DNA from: an uncultured Oscillospiraceae bacterium
Lineage (GTDB): Bacteria; Bacillota; Clostridia; Oscillospirales; Oscillospiraceae
Direction: 5' to 3'
Assembly: GCA_910577415.1 (NCBI GenBank)
Contig: CAJTLK010000098.1
Coordinates: 1-6,230, forward strand
Length of the DNA stretch: 6,230 nt
How positions within the stretch are numbered: the first letter of the stretch is position 1; each line of letters opens with the position of its first letter. The notes below the pieces were generated by a model, which made no database searches, was not told the origin of the DNA, and worked only from the letters and a program-made list of their open reading frames with translations. Both the position numbers and the translations under genes were made by a program. Below are positions 1 through 6,230 of the stretch, piece by piece.

Positions 1-668
1 ATAAGCAGGGCACCGGCGGAGATGGCGGGCACCACCAGGGGAAGGGTGATCTTGCGGATGACCGTCATCTGCTTGGCCCCGGCGATCCGGGCGCACTCCT
101 CCAAAGTGGGATCCATCCGCTCCAGCGCGGAGACCACCTGCATGAACACAAAGGGGAAATAATAGCTGATCTCCACAAAGATGATGCCCCACAGAGAGTT
201 GATGTTGACCGGGGCCTTTTGGAGATGGAACACGCTCACCAGGAGCTTATTGAGATAGCCGGAACGGCCATTGAGCAGCAGATCCCAGGCCATGGCCCCC
301 AGGAAGGGGGGGAACATATAGGGGATGTTGAACAGCGCCCGCATCAGCCCCTTGGCGGGAATATCGCTGCGTCCCAACAGCCATGCGTAGAAGGTGCCCA
401 GGATGGTGCCCAGCAGGGTCACCCAGAAGGCGATCTTGATGGTATTCCACATGGCGGAAAGGTTGTTGGGATCGGTGAGCTGGCCCACAAAGAGTTGGGG
501 GTCAAAGTGACCCTTGTAGAAGAAGGAGTTATAGATGATGGACACCACAGGGATGACCACCACGATCAGAAGCAGCACCACGCTGACAGCGGTAAGGATA
601 CCGTCTACGTTGAAACGCCGGCCATCTACCGCGGCCAGATCGCTGTTTCTCCTCTTGAAGCGGCTCAT
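1..668 (-). CDS. ABC importer permease, FbpB/AfuB-like, 3' end beyond window
   Basis: Inner-membrane channel subunit of a binding-protein-dependent ABC importer. The first 222 residues are visible, starting MSRFKRRNSD, and the frame is open to the window edge. Hydrophobic segments lie near residues 24-49, 73-98, 107-131 and 158-182, and a fifth begins at about 211. Between the fourth and fifth is a clear EAA loop, which docks on the ATPase: E191-C192-A193, G197, then I207-x-L209-P210, matching EAA-x3-G-x9-I-x-LP. An N-terminal EAA loop near residue 195 fits the FbpB type, which normally has about 550 residues and two fused permease halves; the second half would lie outside the window. The ATG (668-666) overlaps the ATPase stop as ATGA. 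A GGAGGT ribosome site at 680-675 lies 6 bases upstream, inside the ATPase gene, so translation is probably coupled. Family is secure; substrate is not readable from this subunit. Confidence 0.93.
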   Translation of the reverse strand, partial: MSRFKRRNSDLAAVDGRRFNVDGILTAVSVVLLLIVVVIPVVSIIYNSFFYKGHFDPQLFVGQLTDPNNLSAMWNTIKIAFWVTLLGTILGTFYAWLLGRSDIPAKGLMRALFNIPYMFPPFLGAMAWDLLLNGRSGYLNKLLVSVFHLQKAPVNINSLWGIIFVEISYYFPFVFMQVVSALERMDPTLEECARIAGAKQMTVIRKITLPLVVPAISAGALL

Positions 669-1759
669 GCCGACACCTCCTTTTTCGGGGGATAGAAGCG
701 GTAGTTGAGCAGCCGGATGCCGGTCTCCGTCCCTTCCTTCACCACGCCCTGACGCCCGGCGTCCAGCGCGTTCTGCTGAACACGAAGCTCCTGGTCGCCC
801 AAACGGATGAAGTAATCATACTCGCTGCCCAGGAACACCGTCCGGGTGACGGTGGCCTTGATGGGCGAGGCGGGATCAAAGACGATGTCATTGGGCCGGA
901 TCCCCACCTCCAGCCCCCGGGACAGATCCTCCCCGGCGGGGAGCTTCCCTTCGTCCCAGGCGACGGCCGCGCCTCCGATGGGCTTCAGGGTCAGCTTATC
1001 CCCTGCGGCCTCCACGGGAATAAAGTTGGACACCCCGATAAATTCAAAGGTGAACCGATTGGCGGGACGGAGGATGATGTCCTCGTCGGTGCCGATCTGA
1101 CACAGATTGCCGTCTGGCTCCATGACCGCCATCCGATCACACAGCTGGAGGGCGGACTGCTGGTCGTGGGTGATGTAAAGGACGGTGGTACCGCTCTTGC
1201 GCTGGATCTCCCGGATCTCCTCCAGCATCTGCTCCCGGAGCTTGGCGTCCAGGTTGGTGATGGGTTCGTCCATAACGATGATGTCGCTGTTGGTCACCAA
1301 GGCCCGGGCAATGGCCACCCGCTGCTGCTGACCGCCGGAGAGCTGGCTGGGCAGATGGTTGGCGTACTCGCTCATGTTCACCATGGCCAGGGTATCCTTC
1401 ACCCGCTGGGCGATCTCCGCCTTGTTCACCCGCTTCTTTTTCAGCGGATAGCCCACATTCTCGCTCACCGTCAGATGGGGCCACACAGCGTAGTCCTGAA
1501 AAACGATGCCGATATTCCGCCGCTCCACCGGCATGTTGACCCGGCGGCTGGCGCTGAAAATGCAGTTGTCGCCTACATAGATCTCTCCCGTTTCCGGCTT
1601 ATTGAGGCCCAGCAGACAACGAACCAGGGTAGTCTTGCCGCAGCCGGAGGGTCCAACCAGACACAGGATCTCGCCGCTTTCGATGTCCAGGCTGAAATTC
1701 TTCAATATCTGGTTGGCGCCGTACTTGAAGGAGATGTCCTTAAATGAAACCTTTGCCAA
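665..1759 (-). CDS. ABC importer ATPase with C-terminal TOBE-like domain (FbpC/AfuC/PotA type)
   Basis: Cytoplasmic ATPase that powers the importer; 364 residues, normal for the family. Motifs in order: Walker A GPSGCGKT at 36-43, Q-loop Q88, signature LSGGQQQR at 140-147, Walker B IIVMDEP at 160-166 with catalytic E165, D-loop NLDA at 169-172 and switch histidine H198. All catalytic residues are present, so it should be active. Residues from about 245 to 355 form the C-terminal accessory region, with the VGIRPNDI stretch at 285-292 typical of TOBE domains in the iron, spermidine and sugar-phosphate importer ATPases. The start is a TTG (1759-1757), chosen because a strong AAGGAGGG site lies 7 bases upstream. 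It follows the binding-protein gene after a 94-base gap containing a stable hairpin, and overlaps the permease by 4 bases. The ATPase type does not settle the substrate. Confidence 0.96.
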   Translation of the reverse strand: MAKVSFKDISFKYGANQILKNFSLDIESGEILCLVGPSGCGKTTLVRCLLGLNKPETGEIYVGDNCIFSASRRVNMPVERRNIGIVFQDYAVWPHLTVSENVGYPLKKKRVNKAEIAQRVKDTLAMVNMSEYANHLPSQLSGGQQQRVAIARALVTNSDIIVMDEPITNLDAKLREQMLEEIREIQRKSGTTVLYITHDQQSALQLCDRMAVMEPDGNLCQIGTDEDIILRPANRFTFEFIGVSNFIPVEAAGDKLTLKPIGGAAVAWDEGKLPAGEDLSRGLEVGIRPNDIVFDPASPIKATVTRTVFLGSEYDYFIRLGDQELRVQQNALDAGRQGVVKEGTETGIRLLNYRFYPPKKEVSA

Positions 1760-1766
1760 AAAGTTT

Positions 1767-1774
1767 CCCTCCTT
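1767..1774 (-). promoter_or_regulatory. ribosome binding site fixing a TTG start
   Basis: On the minus strand this reads AAGGAGGG, followed by 7 bases and then TTG. It is the best Shine-Dalgarno match near the ATPase gene. The codons after the TTG encode the expected N-terminal beta strand (AKVSFKDISFKYG), so the TTG is very likely the true start. Confidence 0.85.
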
Positions 1775-1795
1775 ACGCTCTGTATTCTGTTAAGA

Positions 1796-1832
1796 ACAAG
1801 GTGGGGGAAACGATACGTTACCCCCACCTTGT
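1796..1832 (-). promoter_or_regulatory. intercistronic hairpin between binding protein and ATPase genes
   Basis: ACAAGGTGGGGG (1796-1807) and CCCCCACCTTGT (1821-1832) are perfect 12-bp complements. Inside, after one A/A mismatch, AACG/CGTT pairs again around a 3-base loop. It begins 21 bases past the binding-protein stop. In the direction of transcription it is followed by TTCTTAACAG rather than a run of T, so it is not a classic full terminator. In ABC operons whose binding protein comes first, such hairpins commonly act as partial terminators or as 3' stabilisers, leaving more binding-protein mRNA than ATPase/permease mRNA. That role is inferred here; the structure is directly visible. Confidence 0.8.
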
Positions 1833-1853
1833 CGGTCACGCTTTAATGCTTGC

Positions 1854-2930
1854 TCAGCTCAGACCGAAGATCTTGTTGAAGGTCTCCAGATTGGTCTTGC
1901 CGTCGGAAGCCAGCTTGGCGAAGTCGCTGTCCAGCATGGAGGGGATGGCGGTCAGATCCACAGCCTGCTCCACGTCCTCACGGACAGAGACCAGATTGTT
2001 GGCCACCAGGATCTCCTGGCCCTCCTTGGAGAGGATGAAGTCATACAGAAGCTTGCCGTTCTCTTCGTTGTTGCAGTCCTTCACCAGGCCGATGGGGCTG
2101 GCGATGGAGACGGTGTCCTCGGGATACAGGAAAGCGATGGGAGAACCCTCAGCCACCAGGTTGGCGGTGACGTAGTCCAGGCACACGCCCACCTGATAGG
2201 CGCTGGCAGCCAGCTGGTTGTGGGTGGCGGTGGTGCCGCTCTCCAGCAGGCAGCCGTTGTCCTTCAGCTTCTGCATGTAGTCCGCGCCGTACTTATCGGA
2301 GCACATCATGGCGTTCATCCAATACTTGGTGGTGCCGGCGGTGCCAGGGTCGGACATGACGATCTGATCCTTCCACTTGGCGTCCAGCAGGTCGTTCCAG
2401 GTCTTGGGAGCCTCCTCAGGAGTGACGGTGACAGTGTTGTAGGCAATGCCCACGCCCACCAGACGGGCGGCGGTGTAGTAGCCGTCGGCATCCACATAGG
2501 CGGGATCCAGATTGGCGGCCTCGGGGGAGGTGTAGGGCTGGAGAATGTTCTCCTCCTTAAAGGAGACATAGTCGGCAGCGTCGCCCACCCAGATCACGTC
2601 GGCGTCCACGTGGCCGGCCTGGGCCTCAGTGGAGATCTTGGTGACCACCTTGCTGGTGCCGGCGAAGTAATACTCCATGGTGATGCCGGGATACTTCTTC
2701 TCGAAGCCTTCCTTGACGGCCACCAGCTGATCCTCCTGCATGGAGGAGTACAGCATGACCTTGCCGGAGTAGGTCTTCTCGGGGGCGGGCTCGGCGCCCT
2801 TGCTCTCCACAGGAGCAGCAGCGGAGGGCGCGGGGGCGGGGCCGTCGGCTTTCTTTTCGCCGCAGCCGGCCATCAGGGACAGTACCATGACCAGGGACAG
2901 GCCGAGACAGATCTTCTTTTTCATTTTCAC
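1854..2930 (-). CDS. ABC importer solute-binding lipoprotein, AfuA/FbpA-like (COG1840 type)
   Basis: Captures the substrate outside the cell and delivers it to the permease. Residues 1-22 are a lipoprotein signal (MKMKKK, a hydrophobic core, then LMAG) ending at C23, the lipid-anchored cysteine. Residues 24-53 are an Ala/Pro/Glu-rich linker. The mature fold starts near 56 and shows the family pattern: KVMLYSS at 57-63, GTSKVVTKI at 91-99, DADVIWVGD at 109-117 and SDPGTAGTTKYW at 193-204. At 358 residues it is a normal length. Ferric-binding proteins use two adjacent tyrosines; by hand alignment the matching place is Y253-V254, so only one is kept and iron is doubtful. A sugar phosphate, phosphonate or other organic ligand is likelier. 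The start may be GTG at 2930 or ATG at 2924, since both follow a modest AAAGGAA site; GTG is taken for its better spacing. First gene of the operon, divergent from the AraC regulator. Confidence 0.93.
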   Translation of the reverse strand: MKMKKKICLGLSLVMVLSLMAGCGEKKADGPAPAPSAAAPVESKGAEPAPEKTYSGKVMLYSSMQEDQLVAVKEGFEKKYPGITMEYYFAGTSKVVTKISTEAQAGHVDADVIWVGDAADYVSFKEENILQPYTSPEAANLDPAYVDADGYYTAARLVGVGIAYNTVTVTPEEAPKTWNDLLDAKWKDQIVMSDPGTAGTTKYWMNAMMCSDKYGADYMQKLKDNGCLLESGTTATHNQLAASAYQVGVCLDYVTANLVAEGSPIAFLYPEDTVSIASPIGLVKDCNNEENGKLLYDFILSKEGQEILVANNLVSVREDVEQAVDLTAIPSMLDSDFAKLASDGKTNLETFNKIFGLS

Positions 2931-2961
2931 TCAGTTCCTTTCCACTCTTGATTTATGTAGC

Positions 2962-2980
2962 GGTAAGGCTCTCCCTCACC
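2962..2980 (-). other. small hairpin in importer mRNA leader
   Basis: On the minus strand GGTGAGG and CCTTACC pair over 7 bp (one G-U) around the loop GAGAG. It would lie just downstream of the proposed importer transcription start and about 30 bases before the start codon. It is short and could be chance; it might shape leader stability. I see no known riboswitch. Confidence 0.3.
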
Positions 2981-2993
2981 TTTGCCAGTTCAT

Positions 2994-2999
2994 TTTATA
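2994..2999 (-). promoter_or_regulatory. candidate -10 of the importer operon promoter
   Basis: The minus strand reads GCTATAAAATG, giving a TATAAA -10 and a start about 7 bases downstream, with a leader of roughly 57 bases. At 16-18 bp spacing the -35 region (CTTCCA, ACTTCC) is a poor match to TTGACA. A good -10 with a weak -35 is what an activator-dependent promoter looks like, which fits the divergent AraC-family gene. A second possible extended -10, TGTGATAAT, lies at 3052-3044 on the same strand, also without a good -35. Confidence 0.5.
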
Positions 3000-3033
3000 G
3001 CACTTCGCCCAAAAATGGAAGTTTGATTTTTAA

Positions 3034-3057
3034 AAAAATGTACATTATCACATTTTT
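3034..3057. promoter_or_regulatory. inverted repeat, candidate operator in the divergent region
   Basis: AAAAATGT (3034-3041) and ACATTTTT (3050-3057) are perfect 8-base inverted repeats separated by 8 bases. Nested at 3037-3046 is the 10-base palindrome AATGTACATT. The element lies upstream of both divergent promoters, centred about 45-50 bases above the likely importer transcription start, a usual distance for an activator site. Its TGTAC core faintly recalls the published AraR box of Bacillus subtilis, but the match is partial. A binding role is inferred; AT-rich DNA yields such repeats by chance. Confidence 0.45.
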
Positions 3058-3095
3058 GAACCTCGATTTTCTTCTTTTGATAAAGTGTTGACTTC
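3054..3095 (+). repeat. tandem 21-bp imperfect direct repeat overlapping the regulator's -35
   Basis: Two adjacent 21-base units (3054-3074 and 3075-3095) share the pattern TTTTGA-N7-TT-N2-CTTC, with 12 of 21 positions identical. AraC-family proteins bind direct repeats on one helix face with a period close to 21 bp, so this is a candidate site for the adjacent regulator. The second unit covers the -35 box of that regulator's own promoter, which would suit negative autoregulation. This is an inference from spacing and position. Confidence 0.4.
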
Positions 3096-3115
3096 TCTTT
3101 TGCTTCCGATATAAT
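3088..3115 (+). promoter_or_regulatory. vegetative-type promoter of the AraC-family regulator
   Basis: TTGACT (3088-3093) and a perfect TATAAT (3110-3115) are separated by 16 bp, close to the housekeeping sigma consensus. Transcription should begin near 3122, giving a leader of about 33 bases. The leader contains AAGGAGGG (3141-3148), 6 bases before the GTG start at 3155. Confidence 0.85.
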
Positions 3116-3154
3116 TAAAGATATATTGCGAACTTTCAGGAAGGAGGGCCATCT

Positions 3155-5218
3155 GTGGAGAAAACCGCCAGCACCTCCCGGCTCCGCCGGCATCTGACAC
3201 AGGTGGGAGGCTGTATCCTCCTTCTGCTGGCCTTTTTGGCCATCTTCCTGTTCCTGTTTTTCCAATTCCGCACCGCCGCCCTCCAAAGCATCACCTCGGC
3301 CAACGAGAGCTTCGGCAACTACGTGGACTCGGTGCTGGACCTTTCCCACGCCAACATCCGCACCTCCGCCATGCAGGTGTTCTACACCTCCTCCATCCGC
3401 ACCCTGCGCACCAAAAAGGACATGACCCGCTCGGAGCAGATCATCGGCCTGCGGGATCTGGGCAACTTTGTCAGCAGCAGCAACTTTATCGATAACATCA
3501 TGGTCTACAATGGAGAGCTGGACATGGTCTTTACCTCGGAGAGCGGCCACGGCTCCGCCCCCTCCGGGCAATTCCACGACCAGGAGGCCGTCCGGCTGCT
3601 CCTTCATTCGGAGAACCACTCCTATCTGACTCCCTTCAAGCGGCAGGCCGGCGGCTACACCCACTATTCCTTTCTCTTCCCCCCCTATGAATCCTCCGAG
3701 GAGGGCGCCATGCTGCTGGATATCAACGCCGCCTGGTATGAGGCCCAGCTTTTGGGATCCCTCTCCAAGGAGCGGCACATGATCGTGGACTCTCAGGGCC
3801 GGAGCGTGATCCGGGCGTCGGAGGAGGGCATGGAGCTGCCGGCGTGGGAGGTCTTTGAATCCGCTTTTTCCTCCGCCCCCAACAGCGGCTATGTCCTCTT
3901 GGACAACTCCCCCTTCCTCTCCTCCTGCTGGGTCTACCATAAGCTGGGGCAGACCGGGTGGTTCTATCTGGAGTATTTCCAGCTGAAGATCGACGCCCCC
4001 GGACTGTATCGCGTCCAGCGGGTGGTCTTCGCCGTATTCGCCCTGATCTGCGTGGCCATTCTGATCCTGTTCGCCTATCTGCTGTTCGTGATCCTTCCTA
4101 CCTTCCTCCACATCTCCCGGGCTCTCACCTCCGTCAGCAGCGAGGGTAGGGATTTTACCGAGAAATTTGACCGGCTGCTCTCCTCCCACCAAGCCTACGA
4201 GTCCAACCGCAAGCTTCAGGAGCTCCAGGCCGGAGTCTTTCCCACGGGCACTACCCTGCCTGTAGTTCTGATCGCCGCCAGCAGCGACAGCGGAGAAAGT
4301 CTCTACGACCTTCTCCTCCTCTCCTGTGGCATCGGGGAGGCTGTGGTGGCCCGCTCCGAGCTGGGAGACGTGCTGGTCCTCCCCGCCTGCAGCAACAAAA
4401 GCCGCAACCACCTGTTGGGTTCCCTCCAGGGATTGGCTCTGCCCTCCCCCATCTTTGTGAGCCTGCCCTGCTACTCGGAGGAGCAGCTCCTGGAGACCTT
4501 CAACGCCCTGGACGAACTGCGCGCCCTCGCCTTCCTCTACCCCAACCAGTCCATCCTCTGTCAGGAGCTGCTCTCCGACTGTAGCGAGAAGAGCAGCCTC
4601 CAGCCGGAGATGGTATCCTCCCTGGAAAACGCCCTGAAAAAGGGTCAGCTGGAGGTGGCCCAGGCCCAATGGCTGCTCCTGTTTGATCATATTCGCCGGG
4701 ATCGGTACAATGATTTCCACTTTGCCCTTCACTATGTGGACCGTATGCTCTCCAACCTGGCCGCGGAATATGGTCTGGAGGGCTTCGGCCCCATTGACAG
4801 CTGCCTGGGAAGCCTCACCCAGCTCCAAGCCCATATAGACGCCCGGCTCCGCTCCATCACCGACGCCGCTGCCGCCCAGCAGCAGCAACTGGCGGAATCC
4901 CTGTCCGGCTCAGTGTGGGACAAGGTATACGAACTCTACCAGTATGAGAATTGCTGCAGCCAGATGATCGCCGAGCAGCTGGGCATGAGTCCTGGCTATC
5001 TGAACCGCCAGTTCCGCTCCGCGGCGGGCATGTCCATCAACGACGCCATCCAGCACGTGCGCATCGACAAGGTCTGTAAGCTTTTGCGGCAGTCCGACCT
5101 GCCGGTGGAGCAGATCGCCCGGCAGGTGGGCTACAGCAACACCAAGTATTTCTTCGTGCTCTTTAAAAAGTTTACCGGGAAGACCCCCTCCCAATTCCGC
5201 AGCGACCTGCCGGAATAA
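3155..5218 (+). CDS. membrane-anchored AraC-family transcriptional regulator with extracellular sensor domain
   Basis: One-component transmembrane regulator of 687 residues. A short basic N-terminus precedes membrane segment 1 (about 17-38). An external domain (about 39-287) has the size and placement of the Cache sensors found in this class. Membrane segment 2 spans about 288-314. The cytoplasmic stretch 365-470 looks like the degenerate GGDEF-like middle domain of YesN-type regulators, with no catalytic motif visible, and 480-580 is a helical linker. The C-terminal AraC domain (about 585-683) has helix-turn-helix 1 at 602-621 (SQMIAEQLGMSPGYLNRQFR) and 2 at 650-671, with GYSNTKYFFVLFKKFTGKTP at 659-678. 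There is no phosphoreceiver domain. The GTG start is set by AAGGAGGG 6 bases upstream. It is divergent from the importer, so it most likely controls that operon from the membrane; ligand unknown. Confidence 0.93.
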   Translation: MEKTASTSRLRRHLTQVGGCILLLLAFLAIFLFLFFQFRTAALQSITSANESFGNYVDSVLDLSHANIRTSAMQVFYTSSIRTLRTKKDMTRSEQIIGLRDLGNFVSSSNFIDNIMVYNGELDMVFTSESGHGSAPSGQFHDQEAVRLLLHSENHSYLTPFKRQAGGYTHYSFLFPPYESSEEGAMLLDINAAWYEAQLLGSLSKERHMIVDSQGRSVIRASEEGMELPAWEVFESAFSSAPNSGYVLLDNSPFLSSCWVYHKLGQTGWFYLEYFQLKIDAPGLYRVQRVVFAVFALICVAILILFAYLLFVILPTFLHISRALTSVSSEGRDFTEKFDRLLSSHQAYESNRKLQELQAGVFPTGTTLPVVLIAASSDSGESLYDLLLLSCGIGEAVVARSELGDVLVLPACSNKSRNHLLGSLQGLALPSPIFVSLPCYSEEQLLETFNALDELRALAFLYPNQSILCQELLSDCSEKSSLQPEMVSSLENALKKGQLEVAQAQWLLLFDHIRRDRYNDFHFALHYVDRMLSNLAAEYGLEGFGPIDSCLGSLTQLQAHIDARLRSITDAAAAQQQQLAESLSGSVWDKVYELYQYENCCSQMIAEQLGMSPGYLNRQFRSAAGMSINDAIQHVRIDKVCKLLRQSDLPVEQIARQVGYSNTKYFFVLFKKFTGKTPSQFRSDLPE

Positions 5219-5245
5219 TTTCCTCCCGCTCTATCCATTAACGTC

Positions 5246-5285
5246 AAAAAAGTCCCCGGTTTCATCTGAAACCAGGGACTTTTTT
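5246..5285. terminator. bidirectional intrinsic terminator between convergent genes
   Basis: AGTCCC (5251-5256) pairs with GGGACT (5275-5280). After one C/A mismatch, GGTTTC (5258-5263) pairs with GAAACC (5268-5273) around the loop ATCT. A-runs on the left (5246-5250) and T-runs on the right (5281-5285) flank the stem, so each strand ends in a U-tract. It lies 27 bases past the AraC stop and about 90 bases past the end of the opposing gene, and can serve both. Confidence 0.92.
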
Positions 5286-5376
5286 CTTATATCTAAAAAT
5301 GATCGCAAAACGCTGTGATAACGTTGGTCCTCATCCACGCTACAGGATGGGGGCAATATGATTTTATAAAGAACTC

Positions 5377-6230
5377 TCAGCCGCTCTCTTTCTCCTCCAG
5401 GCTCCAGGGAACCACCTCAGACTGGCACCTCTCCCCCTGGAGCAGTCGCAGCATCAGCTCGGCAGCCAGCTCCCCCAGATTCTGCGTCTCATGGGAGAGA
5501 GAGGTGATGTGGACAGGGGCCAGCTCGCTATATTGGCTGTTGTCAAAACTGACCACCGCCATCTCTCCGGGAACGTCGATATTCCGCTTTTTCAAGTGGG
5601 TGATGACCCGGATGGCCACCTCGTCGTTATAGCACACAATGGCGGAGCAGCCCCGAAAGTTCTCCAGGATAGAATCCAAAGCAGCTTCAGTCCGAAAGGA
5701 CTTACGGGTCTCGGTATTGTACCAACAGGTCTGCTTGTCCTCCAAAGGAAGGTCCAGCTCCCGCAGTCCTGGATATACCCGGCATACCGCTGGGTGCCCT
5801 GCATATCGTCATTTTTGAAGATACCGGCAATATTGCGGTGGCCCTTGCCATAGAGATAGGTCACTAGCTGTTTCCCGCCTCCGAAGTCGTCCGCCAAAAC
5901 GGAAGGGCAGCTGGAAAGCTCGGAATAGGTCCCGTTGAAAAAGACCAGCCGTACTCCCTGGTCCAACAGCTTCTGATAGAGGTCCAGGTTGGGATTTGGC
6001 AGGGCGGTCTTGCTCCCCTCCACCAGCACCCCATCCAGGTCCCTCATAGCCAAAAGGGTATGTAATATCTTCCGCTCTGTGGAGATCTGATTCTGGGTGG
6101 CAAACAGCAGCGGCGCGCTGCCGTTTGCAGTCAGGACTCGCTCCATCCCCGGAGGATGCTGGGGAAAATATAATCACTTATATATGTAGTGACCACCGCG
6201 ATAGAACACCGGGGCGGCAACGGCTTGGGC
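5377..6230 (-). pseudogene. AraR-like (GntR/LacI-type) transcriptional regulator, frameshifted, 5' end beyond window
   Basis: Effector-binding half of a sugar-responsive repressor, read in three successive frames. Frame one (6230-6149) ends with VVTTYISDYIFPSILR. Frame two (6146-5769) contains DGVLVEGSKTAL, VFFNGTYSEL, GIFKNDDMQGTQRYAGYIQ. Frame three (5766-5377) contains AIVCYNDEVAIRVI, DVPGEMAVVSFDNSQYSELA and ends in SLEEKESG. From memory these line up in order with Bacillus subtilis AraR (TTYISDYIFPSI, GIFKADDTQG, ILCYNDEIA), a GntR-type DNA-binding domain fused to a LacI-type sugar-binding domain. Here the DNA-binding domain would be right of the window. One base is missing in the G-run at 6147-6150 and one in the GG at 5768-5769 (minus-strand sense). 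As written, the product stops a few residues after the first break. It could be a recent pseudogene or two sequencing errors. The ligand need not be arabinose. Confidence 0.85.

Noticed and set aside
219..695. 158-residue plus-strand open frame over the permease
   Set aside because: The opposite strand encodes a permease with membrane segments and an EAA loop; this frame has no recognisable motif.
1..2930. Firm label as a ferric-iron importer
   Set aside because: Family resemblance alone supports this; the paired iron tyrosines are not seen in the binding protein and neighbouring regulators are of sugar-responsive type.
2220..2951. 243-residue plus-strand open frame over the binding-protein gene
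   Set aside because: A Gly/His/Leu-rich shadow opposite a gene with a lipobox and family motifs; no ribosome site or recognisable domain.
2990..4888. 632-residue minus-strand open frame antisense to the AraC regulator
   Set aside because: It is Gly/Gln/His-rich low-complexity translation, lacks domain motifs, runs through the divergent promoters and mirrors the codon bias of the real plus-strand gene. It is a composition shadow.
5301..5325. Possible catabolite-response (cre) site around AAAACGCTGTGA
   Set aside because: It misses the key outer TG and the inner C of the cre consensus and lies downstream of both flanking genes.
5329..5352. Possible hairpin CCTCATCC / GGATGGGG downstream of the AraR-like gene
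   Set aside because: It needs a wobble on one strand and has a mismatch on the other, has an 8-base loop and no U-tract; the terminator at 5246-5285 already serves both genes.
5809..6177. 122-residue minus-strand open frame starting GTG inside the AraR-like region
   Set aside because: It is out of frame with the family-matching peptides, which lie in the other two frames on either side of the break.
1..6230. CRISPR array, tRNA/rRNA genes, insertion sequence or phage signatures
   Set aside because: No regularly spaced repeats, tRNA-like cloverleaf, transposase motifs or terminal inverted repeats were found on reading both strands.

Overview
The base composition (GC-rich genes, AT-rich intergenic DNA), strong AAGGAGG-type ribosome binding sites, use of TTG and GTG starts, and a lipoprotein-anchored binding protein suggest a GC-rich member of the Firmicutes (Bacillota). 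An Oscillospiraceae/Ruminococcaceae-type gut clostridium (the Flavonifractor/Oscillibacter range) is my inference, made without a database.

Layout. Positions 1-2930 (minus strand) hold an ABC importer operon transcribed right to left. It comprises a binding lipoprotein (1854-2930), an ATPase with a C-terminal TOBE-like domain (665-1759), and a permease that runs off the left edge (1-668). The ATPase stop and permease start overlap as ATGA. A perfect 12-bp hairpin sits between the binding protein and the ATPase. From 2931 to 3154 lies a divergent control region with a near-consensus promoter for the rightward gene, a weak promoter for the importer, and repeats that look like operators. Positions 3155-5218 (plus strand) encode a 687-residue membrane-anchored AraC-family regulator with an extracellular sensor, two membrane segments and a C-terminal double helix-turn-helix. 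A bidirectional terminator (5246-5285) separates it from a convergent minus-strand gene. That gene, from 5377 to the right edge, resembles the ligand-binding part of AraR (the GntR/LacI-type arabinose repressor of Bacillus) and is broken by two one-base frameshifts. The 91 bases between terminator and broken gene (5286-5376) show nothing I can name.

How it may work together (inference). The transmembrane AraC protein probably senses an external solute, or the loaded binding protein, and switches on the divergent importer, whose weak -35 fits activator dependence. The importer belongs to the FbpABC/AfuABC class usually labelled ferric-iron, but its binding protein lacks the paired tyrosines of true ferric-binding proteins. 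The sugar-type regulators on its right also point to an organic substrate such as a sugar or sugar phosphate. The AraR-like gene may be an independent neighbour, now inactivated unless the frameshifts are sequencing errors.
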